A stretch of 64,000 nucleotides of DNA from Gymnothorax reevesii (GCA_029721435.1 CM056580.1:78269367-78333366), one strand, 5' to 3'. Counted from the first letter of the stretch, positions 26,411 through 39,320 are shown. Numbers and translations are program-made. The notes: generated by a model not told the origin, from the letters alone.

Positions 26411-29260
26411 ATACAGCAAAATAAAAGAACATGTTATACTTTCTCAGGAATGACACACTTGCAGAGCCCATCTGGATGTATCCCTATTGTTTTCGGCATT
26501 GAATTAGTTCTCTGCGCTCCGGCCTTAGTCTTGTCACATCATACAGGTCCCACCGATCTCAAAATATCAAGGACTCAGGTCCTGAAGTGGTGCCTTTCGG
26601 TATGTGCCTATCTGTCTGTCCATCTGCCGGGTTAGGCAGGGAAGAGGGCCGGGGCGTATGTTTTTACGAATAAAAACACATTCTAGTTTCCATTTGTCTA
26701 TTTTGGATTTTGTTTTGATGATGTGGTTTCCTCTTTTCTTTCTTTTTCTTGGTAGAAATCCCAGGTGGAGGATTGCTTCCTTTTAGAAGTGAAGTCTGGT
26801 GAGGGCTGCAGACCTGGGACTGAGAGAGGCCAGAGAAGGTAAGGGATGATGATGATGATGATGACAGTTGCAGTGAGAAGAGGCGGCATCTGCAGCAGAG
26901 TCATGAGCCCTGAGCAGGGCAGCAGACAAGCAGGGGTGGAGCCACAGCAGTGTGAGGGAAGAGTACTCTCAAAGGCAGTGCAGCGTGACTGTGTCCTGTC
27001 CTGCCTCGTCTGCAGTAGGCCATCTAGCTTTTGCTTTCTTTCCCCCAGTATGGCCCCATTTCCACATCCAGGGAATCCAGTCACCCGAAAGGATGACCAA
27101 ATCTGGCCACAGCAGTTTCAGAGAGTCTGATAGAGAGCAGGTCTTATTCCTTTTATGAATTTTGAGGCGTGAGTGAGGTCTGGCATTTTGTGGCGTGGAC
27201 TGAGTCATGCCCCACCCTCTGTTTCAGATGGTGTGCTTGAGTGAGCCTCTCTCTCCCGGAGTATTTCGACCTCCTGGGCTGGTCAAGCGGGGACGGTTCT
27301 GTGCCGTGTGGGCAAGTGTGAGAGGGGGTCTGAGTACAAGCACTGTGTCGAGTAAGTGTGGGGCATAGGGAAGTTAAGTGTGTGATATGATTTCCAGTGC
27401 AATGAGTGGAAGTCACTCTCCCAGCGTCTTAGCTTGCGCAGCATAGGATCATAAAGCTGGTGGGGCCACTATACCAGCAGAGAAGAGGGATGATTGTCAA
27501 GACTAAGCAAGTTGCTCATGAAATCAGAATAAAGTGGAATTCAAACTTGCAAACCACACCTTAGTTCATGTTGTAAGCATGCAAAGAACTCACTCAGAAT
27601 TATTATGGTTCTTATTGTCAAATTTTGCATTTTGCAAGTGTCAAAATAGGCCTATATGAGAAATTATTTTGAAACAGAAGGACTCGTGGCTAGAAGATGA
27701 GCAGGCAGCAAAATGTTGGTCAAAATGAGGACTTTCATTTGTTATAACTTGTTTTTTACTAACCATTTATCACAGATGGTAATATAACTCTTGAAAGTTT
27801 ATCCAGAATGCACTTTTTAAAGTTTTCTCCCATGAAGTATCAGAAAACAGATAACACATCCAGGGTAAAAATGCTTGTTTCCATTACTCTATATTATGGA
27901 CATTAAATTGCTGCAGTTTTACTAAACTATGATTTATCTCAAAGTTGCTCAAATTTGGTGATGGACAAAATTGTGCTGAACAAACACAAGCTTTTGGCTT
28001 TAGATTGTGACATCTGAATTGGATGCAAAATTGATTTGGCTGCAGTTTTTAACAGAGCTCAAATTTGCCTTTCAACCCCAAAAACTCAATGCGGCTGTCT
28101 CTTGTTCTTATGAAATTATGAGGGCTCAAAATGCTGGAAAATATAATAATAGTTGAGAAGCCAGAAATTTTTGCCTTCCCCAATGTACTTCAAGAGTCTT
28201 TAACTTGGAAAATATTCATTGTACAAAGATGGAATTTCGCTGGACTTCACCAAATGTTCTAAGGTTATAAAACAAAAAATCAACTGATTTGGGATCATGT
28301 GTGAGGCACTGATTGATTTTTCATGGAATTACCCTGATTTATATTTTACTCATTGTCCCAATTCTTATGGAACTGAGGTTATATAATCCAAGCTAAGACA
28401 CAATTATCTTGTACCCAATTATCATGTAGTTAGAATTTGCGACCAAGCCTTTTGCCAGCCATAATGACATTGTGACTGCTTGAACCCTCTCCCAACATTC
28501 AAAATTAACCAGGATGCTAACGGATGGGACTGTATATCCTAGGGGTATTACATGCTGTATTTTAACCACTTTTCAATATGTTCCTCAAATCCTCACTTGT
28601 ATTGTCCTGCTGCGTTTTGGTCTTTAATTCAATTCCATTTTCATCCACTAATCACTGCTTCACACAGTTCATTCCATAACCCAGCCTTACACATCAAATT
28701 AAAACTTTGTCAGTGTTTATAAATGCATTAACCCCTAGTTCTTTGTAAATGATTACATTTTTTATCTTTTCCTAATATAGCAACAGGGCTCATAGTTTAC
28801 CAACATATTCTTGAACTGTTTTGATATGAGTTCTTTTCTTTCCAATAAATATGCCTTCTGTTACAAATCTAGCTCAGGGTTTGCAACAAAGGAAAGAAGC
28901 CGCTCATTAATTGAGGTGAAACGAAGGTGTTTATTCAACTGAACAGTCCAATCATACTGAGATGTAGGAATGTAAGGCATCAGCGGTGTAAAGTGTGTAT
29001 GAAGTATTGCAGGTAAAGAGACATGTTAAATGGCAAAGGCAATGGGGAAGGCCTTGGTGCTCAGAAGGGAACGAGAGAGAGAGCTCCTGAGTCCTCTGCC
29101 TTATAATGTCGATCCAGTCCCTCTCCAGCTGCAGCTAACCGGGCTCTCGAGCCTCTCGGCGCTGAGAGCACGCTGGCAAGAAATAAGAGCAAGAGAGGCC
29201 ATCACACTTCTATAAACATGCCTATCAAGTGGTAAAGAACTATGATTGCATTAGCAAAAA
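26411..29260. other. No gene firmly recognised; possible splice-bounded segments
   Basis: Three stretches look exon-like only by their borders: 26448-26610 (after CTCAG, before GTATGT), 26755-26838 (after TTGGTAG, before GTAAGG) and from 27049 (after CTTTCCCCCAG). The peptides match no family I know. A (GAT)n run lies at 26845-26863. The remainder, to 29260, is AT-rich and featureless to my reading. Confidence 0.3.
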
Positions 29261-29939
29261 CAGTGGTTTCCACACTTGAACCTGGAAACCCCCTGCATAT
29301 TCCAGTATTTGTTTTAACCTCAACTGCAATTAAATTAATTTAACAAGTTATTTTTCAAACTAGGTGCTTTTCATGTGAGATTACTTAAAATCTTATTTGT
29401 ATTACACCTGAAATAATGTTGCATGATATGTTTGGTTGCATTTCTCTGGACATGTAGTGTTTATTGGGCGATATTGCAAACACATGTTTACATAAAAGGA
29501 GGCAAATAATCTCTGATCCAACTGAAACTGACCTGAATCAATGGGCTGCTGAGTAATGGAAGTCCAGACTCCTGGCCACCAATCATAGTCATCTGTAAGA
29601 TAATTACTTTTTCTTTGAATTGTTCATTGACCATGTGGCAAACCTGCATTGTGTTGATGTTTCAGAAAGAAAAACCTGAGTGGTTAATGTTTCCCCTTTT
29701 TTATGTAATTGTTTGCGATTTTGCAAGAGGCACAAAAAGAAGTTGGGGATTTTATACAGTAAATTCCATGTGGCGTAGCATTTTAAGGCAAAGTACTGCA
29801 GATAAGAAATCCATCCAAAAATCAAAAGCACATAGTCAAGGAAAATTAGCAGCTTGTGAAAATAATTTATTTACCATTGAGGTTGGAACAAAAACCAGCA
29901 TACACAGGGGGTCTCAAGGTCCGAGTTTGTGAACCACTG
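29261..29939. mobile_element. hAT-type non-autonomous element, 679 bp
   Basis: The left end CAGTGGTTTCCACACTTGAA and right end, which reads CAGTGGTTCACAAACTCGGA on the other strand, are inverted copies and match the CAGTGGTTCTCAAACT-type ends of fish hAT elements. The flanks AGCAAAAA (29253-29260) and AGCAATCA (29940-29947) agree at 6 of 8 positions, fitting an aged 8-bp target duplication. Confidence 0.72.
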
Positions 29940-30003
29940 AGCAATCATAATGGAAAACCATTCGAAGCCTATGCTTTGAGATCATTGAGTGAATGCAGAA
30001 TAA

Positions 30004-30056
<53 letters not shown>
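30004..30056 (+). repeat. (CA)n(TA)n microsatellite
   Basis: Nine to ten CA units are followed by about 17 TA units without interruption. Confidence 0.95.
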
Positions 30057-30059
<3 letters not shown>

Positions 30060-30100
30060 GCAGGTCATGAACTGGCAAGAGGGGAGGCTCAAAACGATCC

Positions 30101-31135
30101 TGTTATGATTCTGCCCTTTCGTGTGTTGTCCCGTGCGTCTTTGTGCTTGTGATTTACTTTCGTCTCGTTTATTTTCCAGCGTTCAGTTCAGCCGGCTAAC
30201 AATCGCTCCCATCTGTTTCCAGTGATGTTGCGTGATTGCCTTCAGCGTGCCTGTGTCCCGTCGTCCAATCACCTTTCTACTTTCGGTTTGGCTTTGGTAT
30301 TTCATTCATTGCTTCCAGCTGCACTTAATTCCGGGTCTCGCTAAACTGAGTGAATGCGTTCTCTGATAGGACATTACTAACCCGTACTAATCTTCACGTA
30401 TTTAAGGGTGATTGTAAATACTTCGTCACTTAGTATTAACCTTGATTAACTCATTTAGTGAACGTATGTGTTTCTGGCTTTCGTGATTTCAATCTGAGCC
30501 TTCTGAGTAACTGCATTTAAAACTGTGCCTTTCCTTTCGCTTTTCTTGCGGTGCTTTTTACTTGTCACGTTTAGATTGCCTTAATCTAAACTGTCTAGTT
30601 TGATTGATGGTCTCCGCGTCTCGTCTCGAGTCATTATTGTATACCCGGTCCTCGTGTGATTGTTTATTAATCCCATGTGTTTCTGTTTCAGTGTGATTGC
30701 TTTCCGAGTCCCCGCCTCCTCTCGAGATTTTAAAAGCTCCAGTTTTCCATGCGATTGTTAGACGGATCCTCCGTATTGTCGGTGTGTTACATGGTGAAGT
30801 CTCAGCTCTTTGTGCGTTCTGAGTGTCTCCCGTTTATGGTTCCCGAGTCTTCTTGTTTGCTGCGTTCTAGTCTTGTCTGCCCCGTGTTAAAGTCTCCCAG
30901 TGTATCCGTCAGTTTAGTTAGGTTCAGTTTTTGTTTTATTAGTTTATCCTCTCTTGGAGAGTGTACTTCTGTTCCCCCCTGCCTTTGGCAGTGTACCTTA
31001 GTTCTCCCCATTGTTCAGTGCTTGAGCACGGTGTTTTATTTCTGGCGTGTCTGCCAACCCTTTCTCCTAGTGTTTTTTGTGTTTAATAAACACTTCTGCC
31101 TCCTGCATCTGGTGTTCCCCGGACCTCTTCTTACA
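30101..31135 (+). mobile_element. Solo LTR, 1,035 bp, with perfect 5-bp target duplication
   Basis: The element begins TGTTATGATTCTGCCC and ends CTTCTTACA, the TG...CA pattern of LTRs. GATCC occurs immediately on both sides (30096-30100 and 31136-31140). A TATTTAA-like box lies near 30397-30404 and a polyadenylation signal (AATAAA) at about 31084-31089. The frame at 30749-31216 crosses the LTR border and is not a gene. No second LTR or internal region was found, so this is a solo LTR, probably Ty3/Gypsy-like, left by recombination. Confidence 0.82.
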
Positions 31136-32099
31136 GATCCTTTAAAATTACTGATTGGACATGCCCTGTTTTCAATCATTCATTTAAATTACCACTATAG
31201 AAACTCCGAAAACTAAAACTCTCAACATTATCACGTGTATGTACGTATCAATGCGTATGTAAGAGATTCTGGCATGGAATTGTCCTTGTGCACTGGAGGG
31301 GTTGGAAGCATTGGAATTGCATAAAGAGGTTTCAAATGATTTTATTTCATTCAAACGATCATGTAACACATGCATTGCTTCCAACCGCTGAGTAAAGAAA
31401 AGTGTGAGAAGTCCAGAGTCATAATTGGTATGTGTTATAAATGAACACTGGCCACATCTGATAATGTTGAGAGTTGCGCTGCAACTATCGCAGGGTTTGG
31501 AGGGCTTATCGTGCAACTTCAGCGAGATTCTTTAATTTTTCAGGATTCTCGCGCAGCCGACTTACTTGCAGATGCGCTCGAACGCACCCTATCAACTGCA
31601 CCATTTGGCTGCAGACGCTTTGATCCCCCAAGGTCTTGTGGTCATGTGACAGGGGGATATTACGTAGGTCTGCAGCGTTGACGGAAGTCAAACAAGATTT
31701 CTAACCGGCGTGCATCACTTCCAGCCAGTTAGTCTTTTTCCAGTCTTTTCTTGCCAGGCAAGATCAGGCCTAATTTCCATAAATGGGTGTGTCTCTCGAG
31801 CTGGTGGTTTTGACGCACGCGCTATGGACTTTCCACGCACAATTGTCAGCAGCCTTCTCGACTTGACTAGGCCTAGACCTACTACATGTTTACTTGTAAT
31901 TCTACGTATGCAATGTTAGCGTGCTGCAGGCTCTAATTGACAGGAGCAAATTTTCGATTTCGCAATACTTTACGTGGAAAAAAAAAAAACCTCCGATACA
32001 TTTACTTAAATGTAAATGGAAACATTCTTGTAACTTAGCTATGTAGTATGGTCCGTGTAAGTTCAAGATACAAAGTTACGCTAGCTATGTGGCCACGTA

Positions 32100-32967
32100 C
32101 ACTACCGCTGAAACGTTTGGGATCACTTGGAAATTTTCTTGTTTTCCAAGGAAACACACATGAAATTAGTCTGAATAGGAAATATAGCAAATGAACAGAA
32201 CATGCAAACATTGTCTGAGTTAGAAATAATGATTTTAATGGAAAATAATGAATATGTACTTCAAACTTTTCCTTTATCAAAAAAACCACCTTCACTGTTG
32301 ATACTGAAACTTGTGTTTGACTGGAACTATTTAGCGCAGTTGCTAGTTGGCAATCTGTGAGGCGTCTTTGTCTTAAACTACACACTCTCAGATATTTGTC
32401 TTCTTGCACAGTTGTGCATTGGGGCCTCTCACTCCTTTTTTCTGTCCTTGTTAGTGCCAGTTTATGCTGCTCTCTGAAGGGAGTAGTCGACAGCATGGTA
32501 AGAGATTTTAAGTTTTCAGTTTCTCACATTGAAAAGCCTTCTTTTCTAAGCATAGCAATAGACTGATGGGTCTCTAAAGAAAGTTCTTTCTTTCTGGCCA
32601 TGTTGAGCCCGTAAACAAACAAACAAGTGCTGATGCTTCAGGTACTGAACCAACCTCGAGAATGCCATGCTGCCTTTTGCGCTCCCTTATTGGTTCAACG
32701 GTTTTCAGCTGTGCAACACATTTGCAGAAGGCTTTTCTAATAATCAATTAGCCTTATAAAATGCTAAACTTGGATTAGCAGCTATACCAAGAAATTGATG
32801 CAGGGGACTGACAGTTGCTGATAATAGGCTTCTTTGTAAAAATGTAGATGATTCTTTGAAAATCGTTTGTGAAATGGATAAAAATGTTTGAGACATGCAT
32901 GAAAATGTATTTTTTCTTTGGAAAACAAAGAAATTTGTAAGTGATCCCAAACTTTTGAGCAGTAGTG
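32100..32967 (-). mobile_element. Tc1-like element, 868 bp, internally deleted
   Basis: The inverted ends CACTACCGCTGAAACGTTTG and the complement of CAAACTTTTGAGCAGTAGTG are flanked by TA (32098-32099 and 32968-32969). The minus strand encodes M-A-R-K-K-E-L-S-L-E-T-H from 32601, then T-T-V-Q-E-D-K-Y-L-R-V-C-S-L-R, the DNA-binding half of a transposase. The catalytic half is missing. It interrupts the left arm of the large foldback element and so is younger. Confidence 0.82.
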
Positions 32968-33695
32968 TACATTGACAGATAAATGGAAAGATAGAAGGGG
33001 ACACTTTATAGTGTCTGTTAGTCTTTGTTCATCCATCCCTTGTTCAGGCCTGCTAAAGAAAATCAGTTACTCAAAATTGAAAACATGCCACATCCCCACA
33101 GAACTTCACACTACAACACTTTGAGGCTCGTTACATTTTCACCAGAACCGAACTCTTAAAATCACTCGGCCTGTAAAAACGAAAAACAAACCCGGAGACA
33201 AACCAATTAAAGTTTTCCATTGCAGACAAGCTATCACCAGTTCGGAAAATGACGGTGAAACTATCACCGATAAAAATGTGATGCTCAAATACAGCTGATA
33301 GTGCGGTAGCAAAGTCACTTGATACGATTGCTGTCAAAAATCGGCTTGTGGAACAAAATAACGGGGCTTATTCAACAAAAGTATGCAAGTATTTTGTTCA
33401 GAAAAAAAATTAACAACTTTCATAATTTGGTATGAAAATGATTTTGACTAATTTATTTTTTCACTAAATAGCTGTCACTTTGTGCAGATTGAAATCTTAT
33501 ATTTAGAACGTTTCATGCTGTTTACATGAGCAAAACATGCGTGCACACAGCCTCTATGGAAAGCCCATTTTTTGCCCATCAACAGGAGTAGGAACTCTAC
33601 ATTTCTTACCGGTTGCCTCTGCAACATTTTTTGGCTCTTTATTTCCCTGTTTCTCTCTGAGAATGGAAAACAGGCCCTGTCACTGACTGACCCTG

Positions 33696-34013
33696 CTAAG
33701 GGCAGCCATGCGCAAATGGGCAAAAACTGGATTTTCTGTAGGGGTCGTGTGCAAGCATGTGTTGCTCACATAGACGGCGTCGAACGGAACTTGTGCTCAC
33801 CCTTAGATGTCTCGGACCCCTCGTTTCATGAGCAGTTTGGGTTGTTGTCCAGAATCTGTCACGTACAGGTTGTAAACAAATGTAGCGCTCTTGCGCTACC
33901 ATAGTAATTTGTGGCTGCCTGAAGCAGGTTCGTTCAGTGACAGTGCCTGTGTTCCATCCTCGGATAGACAGCAGACTGATTGTTGAACGGTGACAGTGCA
34001 AATGACACACCAC
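33696..34013 (-). pseudogene. Tc1-like transposase N-terminal scrap
   Basis: The frame reads I-T-M-V-A-Q-E-R-Y-I-C-L-Q-P-V-R-D-R-F, then L-R-V-S-T-S-S-V-R-R-R-L, the second helix-turn-helix region of a Tc1-like transposase. It lies in the core of the foldback element. No terminal repeats were identified. Confidence 0.55.
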
Positions 34014-35617
34014 CTCTCAGCGGCTAAGACTTTTCCATAAATGCTCTTTTTCTCTCTCCCGTACCACAAGCCGTTCCATTTTCTTGATGCTGTAGCATTT
34101 TTTTGTTGGCTTCATGTAGGATTTTGACCACACCCGAAAGAACAAGTCAAGTGTCACTGCACACATCACAAACAGCTCTATGTTTGTTATTACTGAAGTG
34201 CTTGGCGCGTTCATGTGGCGTGCATCAGAATTACAATACCACATGCTTTTCTTTATTTCCACTTGTGCTTCACTGCTAAAGCAATAAAAATCAATTGATT
34301 CTTCAATTTACTGCAAGTACAGGACAAACCTCACTGTTGCATTTCTTTTGGAGTTAAGTATACGTTGTACTTTTCTTGACCTAAACATTAACATGACAGA
34401 AAAGATTGGACTAATTTGTTTGCCAAATAAATGGTTTTTGCAGCCACATGTTCATAATTTCACCAATTAGGAACCTACCGATTCTCAATTTTGATGTTAC
34501 ATTTTTTTCCCCTCTTATTATGCTGTTGTTTTATGTATTTTACAACATGCATTTGTAAATTTTATTCTTCATGCCATTCATGCATATTTCTAATCAAATG
34601 TTGCTTTAGAGGGTAAATTACTGCTTTTACCATGAAAAGCACCAAGTTAAGACAAATTAGCAGTTTTCTAATGTCTAAAAATTGTAATTGCTATTGAAAA
34701 AGCTGTAATAACAATGATTTATTTTGATAGTTGTCCATTGTTCTATGAGAGTGAGCAGCAGTGAGAAATTGTTTTTCAGAAAATGATTTTAGTGTGCACA
34801 GTGCAATTATTTGGATGTATCAATTTATCAGCATGATCACAGATACAGTATTTTAAGTCATCAAAGAGTTGAGCATCAAATATTGCATGATTTTTTAAAT
34901 AATAGTTTTTCTTGAAAAATTTAGATACATGACTGAACTCTGAAGGGATTAACATTCAAGTGAATGACTTCTGAGACATAAATGATCGTATATCAAACAA
35001 AACAATTTCTTAACGTTTTTTTTTTCTTCTTTTAATTGCCGCAGTTACCTAGCTGATCCTTTGGCTGTTAGTACCTGGCTCTTTTTGTTTCCCCGAAGAA
35101 ACTTACCCACATTTAATGGATCTGCATTCTTCAGAGCCACTCTTCTCAGCTCATGAGTATCGACTTCGGAACACATTACATTACTGCTGTAGTACCTATG
35201 CATAAATTTGCATTCAGTACTGTAAAGTGTTACCCGAGAAAATGTCAGATATATATGATTTAAATGTCAATTTTCTATGTACGTCAATAAAATATACTCA
35301 CATACACTCTTCATTTTGCCTTATTACTTACCAGTTGCTTTATATTTGACAAGAGAAATTTTGTTCTTTACCATGATGTTCAACAAGGACAGAGAACCAG
35401 AGTTCAAGGCTCAGAATCAATGTAGTTGCACCACAGGACCAACGAGGCAAGTTGAAGCTAACGCATTGTTTTCAGTCAAGGCAGCACAAAGTACTTTAAG
35501 TGATGCACATTAATTCAAAAATTACTGATACAGGTGGCTGACACTTGATGTAAAATAGCACAAGTAGTAGGGTATAGAAGTTCTTTTTGGCAAATTATTG
35601 GTTCTAAAACACGGACA

Positions 35618-36690
35618 TCCATTCAATTTAATTCATGTCATCCATTCCATTGTCTTCATTCGCACACTGCAAAGTCCCTAATTTGATGGGCATTTATTTA
35701 ATAATTCCACCATGGAATTTCTTTATTTGTACAAGAAGACATGTAGTATGGAAAGGAGGTGTTTTATTTCACAAACCTTTTGATTTGCAGAAATTACAGG
35801 CCCTCAAAAATGGCCTCCATTCAATTGTCTCAATTCGTACATTGCAAGAGTTCCAAATCTGATGGAACTTTATTAGATAATTCCATCGCAGAATCTCCTC
35901 ATATTTGGTCAATTTATATTAGAGTGCATGTTATATGGTCAGCAATTGTTATTTTTCGCAAAATCTTTTATTTGTAGAAATTATAAACCCTCAAACATGT
36001 CTCCCCATTCAATTGTCTGCATTCACACCTTGCATAGTGCCAAGTTTGATGGATATTTATTTCAAAATTCCACTACAGAATCTCTTCATATTCAGTTTCT
36101 TTGTTCTAGGGTACATGTATTATAATATGCAAGTGTTATTTTTCACAAACCTTTAGATTTGCCGGAACTACATGTCGTCAAGCATGGAACCCCCCCCCCA
36201 TTCAACTGTCTGGATTAACAAATTGCATAGTACCAACTTTAATGGCCATTTATTTCAAAATTCCACCAGTGAATTTCCTCATATTCAGTGACCTTATGCA
36301 AGGCTACATTAATGATGGTATTGTTCTATCATTAATTTTCACAAACTTTTTGATATGCGGGAATTACAAACCCTAAAACATGATTCAATTGTCAGCATTT
36401 GGACATTTGATCGCCATTAAATATATCCAACACGGAGTGTCTTCCTATTCAGATCTCCCATACTGGAATGCAAGCATTGTTATATGAAAGTGCATTTTTC
36501 ACAATTTTCAATTTTAACCATTACAAGTCCTCATACATGGCCTGTTGTATCCAATTGCTAAGTACACACTTGGATGTTTCTTTGATGATTCACCCATGCA
36601 TTCTCTCTTTATTTAATACACTTCTACGAATGCGTATGCAGTGTGGTTTGGGGCCACTCATTTCCACAGACATTTTGAATTACATAAGTA
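35618..36690 (+). repeat. About six diverged ~180-bp tandem units
   Basis: Blocks of the type CATTCAATTGTCT...TTTGATGG...TTATTT...AATTCCA...CAGAATCTC...TTTTCACAAACCTTT...TTGCAGAAATTACA recur near 35638, 35815, 36003, 36188, 36381 and 36545. This gives a period of about 165-190 bp. Divergence between units is high. Confidence 0.7.
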
Positions 36691-37663
36691 TTTTGGTCCC
36701 TGCTTGAATTTTATCCACCTCAATATACCAATTTTGATAGCAATTCCTACGTTCATGCCAGAGTAATATCTACCTGTTGTTGTTGTTCTTTTTTTTTGTT
36801 GTTTGTTTTATTTTATTTTTTTTTGCTTACAGTGAAACACTGGCACTGTGATATGCAATTGCTAGTGATCTGGAGTAATACAACTTCACCAAAATCTAAC
36901 ATTTTAATTTGCACAAAGTGACAACTATTGAGTGAAAAATGAAATAAATCAAAATCATTTTTAAACCGAATAATGGAAGTTGTTAACGATTTCTTTTTCC
37001 TGAACAGAATACGCATACTTTCGTTTAATAAACCCCGTTATTTTGCTCCACAAGCCGATTTTTGACAATCGTGTCAAGTGACTTTGCTACCGCGCTATCC
37101 GCTGTATTTGGGCATCACATTTTTATCGGTGATTGTTCGACCGTCGTTTTCCGAACTGGTGATAGCTTGACCGCAGTTCCAAAACTAAGTTAATAAGTTA
37201 GTTCGTCTCCGGGTTTGTTTTTCGTTTTTACAGGCCAAGCGATTTTATGAGTTGGATTCTGATGAAAAGGTATCGACCTCATAGTGTTGTAGTGTGAAGT
37301 TTTGCAGGAATGTGGCATGTTTCAAATTTTGAGTCACTGGTTTTCTTTGGTAGGCCTAAACAGGGGACGGGCTCATAAAAATGGGAACGCTAGAATACTT
37401 TCACTGAAATTCTGGATATAAGTTGCCAGTTGCGTTTTGAATGAAGACTAGCAGACATTATAAAGTGTTTCCTTCTATCTTTTCATTTATCTGTCAACGT
37501 ACGTAGCCACATTGCTAGCGTAACTTCGTATCTCGAACTTACACGGACCATATTACACAGCTAATTACGTTACAACTACGTTTCCATTTACATTTAAGTA
37601 AATGTGTCGGAGGTTTTTTTTCCACGCAGAGTACTGTGAAATCGAATATTTGCTCCTGTCAAT

Positions 37664-39320
37664 TACTAGTGTTGTTACCTCCGACCCTCCTGCTTCGAAG
37701 CTAGTGTCAAAGTATGAACCAGTCCAAGGCGAAGCAAATTTAACCAAGTACCCCTGGCTGCAGGCCGCGGAATGGGGCGGGGTCGGACAAAGAGGCGGGG
37801 ACTGACATCCAATAGGTGTGGTCTATGGCAATGACAAGAACAGCACCATCTGCTGGACGACTGCAAAAAGTGCATATACTCATCTGTACTCGATGGAAAT
37901 CGTTAATGTGCACGTAAATATGTTAAAATAAAATTAAAATTTTACTTTATGAATATTTTATCCCGTAATTATCCCTTAGATTAAAATATTTTTATTTTAT
38001 ATATATATATATCTAATTTTTTTTTTTTTTTTAAATCTAATTTCCCTGAAGAGGTTTTCCACAATAATGACCAACTCGCCGTACATTATCCCTCTCGCAG
38101 GGAACAGAACATAAAGTGCTTCACAATGACAACAACTATGATACCAAAGTAGCGCAGGAGTTGATAGGAGACACAGGAGAGAGCGGGACACAAAAGGAAA
38201 AGAGTGAAAAGGCATGAAAGCGCAAAGAGGACATGCTATGGCCCCAGAAGTACAGGGCCTCGACCCCGGGGGCCCTGAGAGCTTGGGTGGGGGTGGGCTT
38301 AGCCCGGGGCACCAGGGAGGACCCCTGGAAATGACTGGGGAGCAGGCCCGGCCCCCTGGAGCCCACTGGGCGGAAGGGGAAGGTGGCAGCCAAAAGTAAT
38401 CAGACGGGGTGGGTTTGGGCCCTACTCTGGCTGTGCCCCGGGTCAAGCTGGGGTCCTGGTGAGAGGGCTCCATCCCAGCTTCGCCTCACCACAAACCTCA
38501 TCCCGATAGCCGGCTGCAGGGCGGAGATATGGGTAATACTCCGACGGGGCGCAGCTGCATTCCACGGGCCCCCCCCCCCCCGGGTCTCTGCGGGGCCGCA
38601 TCCCTCCTCGAGGGGCCTCGGCCCATCCGGACCGGCCCCTCGGAGGTGACCGGCAGGTGGCAACTTGGGCCTTCCCATCCTGGGGAGGCCGGGGCCTGGA
38701 ACATGTTTGCGGCCGACCGGCACCGCACTACAGGTTCAGCCGGGGCTCCCCTGAAAGGGCTCCCCCCTGCCTTTGCCACCTCCAAACCCAGTTCTTATAG
38801 CTTGCTGCAGCGCAGAGTTATTTGCCGAAAAGCCCTCACCCCCCCTTAGTTTCCCTGCCCCACCCCGTGGCCCAGCAACCCCCCCCAGGGCGCGCCTTTC
38901 TCTTCCAGGTGATTCCCCCCAAAAGGCCCCCGGGGGCCAGGTTCAGGTGCTGCAGGGAAAGGGGTGAACTGGTGTCACACTCTTCAGCTGGGTGGTCGTA
39001 ATGTTCTGGAGCAAGGAATCTGATTTTAAAAACTAATGCGGTGATACCATCAGCTTTCAGAAATTTGACTAAGTCCCACAGCGGGGGACCAATTTGTCAT
39101 ATTTCTGAAATATGAATCCTGGACTGTGTCCGGCTAGTCAAAAAAAATTACGTCCTATCCACAAAAACCTAACCACTTCTCTTTAACCTTTGTGGAAAAT
39201 GTCATAAGATAAAGGACAGGTGTAAAGGGGAATTCCAAACGACCTAGGAAGACAACCGCGCTTGAGAATCCGAATGCACTTACACTAAGCAACATAATCA
39301 TCTGTCCCCTGCCCATCATA
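37664..39320. other. Unassigned region with a GC-rich block at 38,200-38,970
   Basis: The block is strongly GC-rich, unlike all its surroundings, and includes a C run at 38570-38581. Text near 38490-38530 (CAAACCTCATCCCGATAGCC, GCTGCAGGGCGGAGATAT) recurs diverged at 38785-38825 (CAAACCCAGTTCTTATAGC, GCTGCAGCGCAGAGTTAT). This suggests a ~300-bp tandem duplication. Long frames on both strands are a by-product of base composition. A (TA)n run lies at about 37999-38012. No gene was recognised. Confidence 0.45.

Larger units (their letters stand above)
31936..37663. mobile_element. Large inverted-repeat (foldback) element, 5.7 kb
   Basis: The outer ends ATTGACAGGAGCAAA (from 31936) and TTTGCTCCTGTCAAT (to 37663) are inverted and flanked by TA. 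Arms of about 700-760 bp pair throughout. Examples are CCATTTACATTTAAGTAAATGTG on the right with its complement near 32000, and AAAAATCGGCTTGTGG near 33337 with its complement near 37052. The left arm is split by the Tc1-like element at 32100-32967. The core (33530-36850) holds a Tc1-like transposase scrap and a ~180-bp tandem array. No intact transposase was recognised. Confidence 0.8.

Noticed and set aside
30749..31216. 155-codon plus-strand frame
   Set aside because: It lies almost wholly in the solo LTR and runs past its border; no retroviral or host domain is visible.
37997..38849. Several 85-158-codon Pro/Gly/Arg-rich frames on both strands
   Set aside because: High GC content suppresses stops; the frames overlap on opposite strands and match nothing I know.
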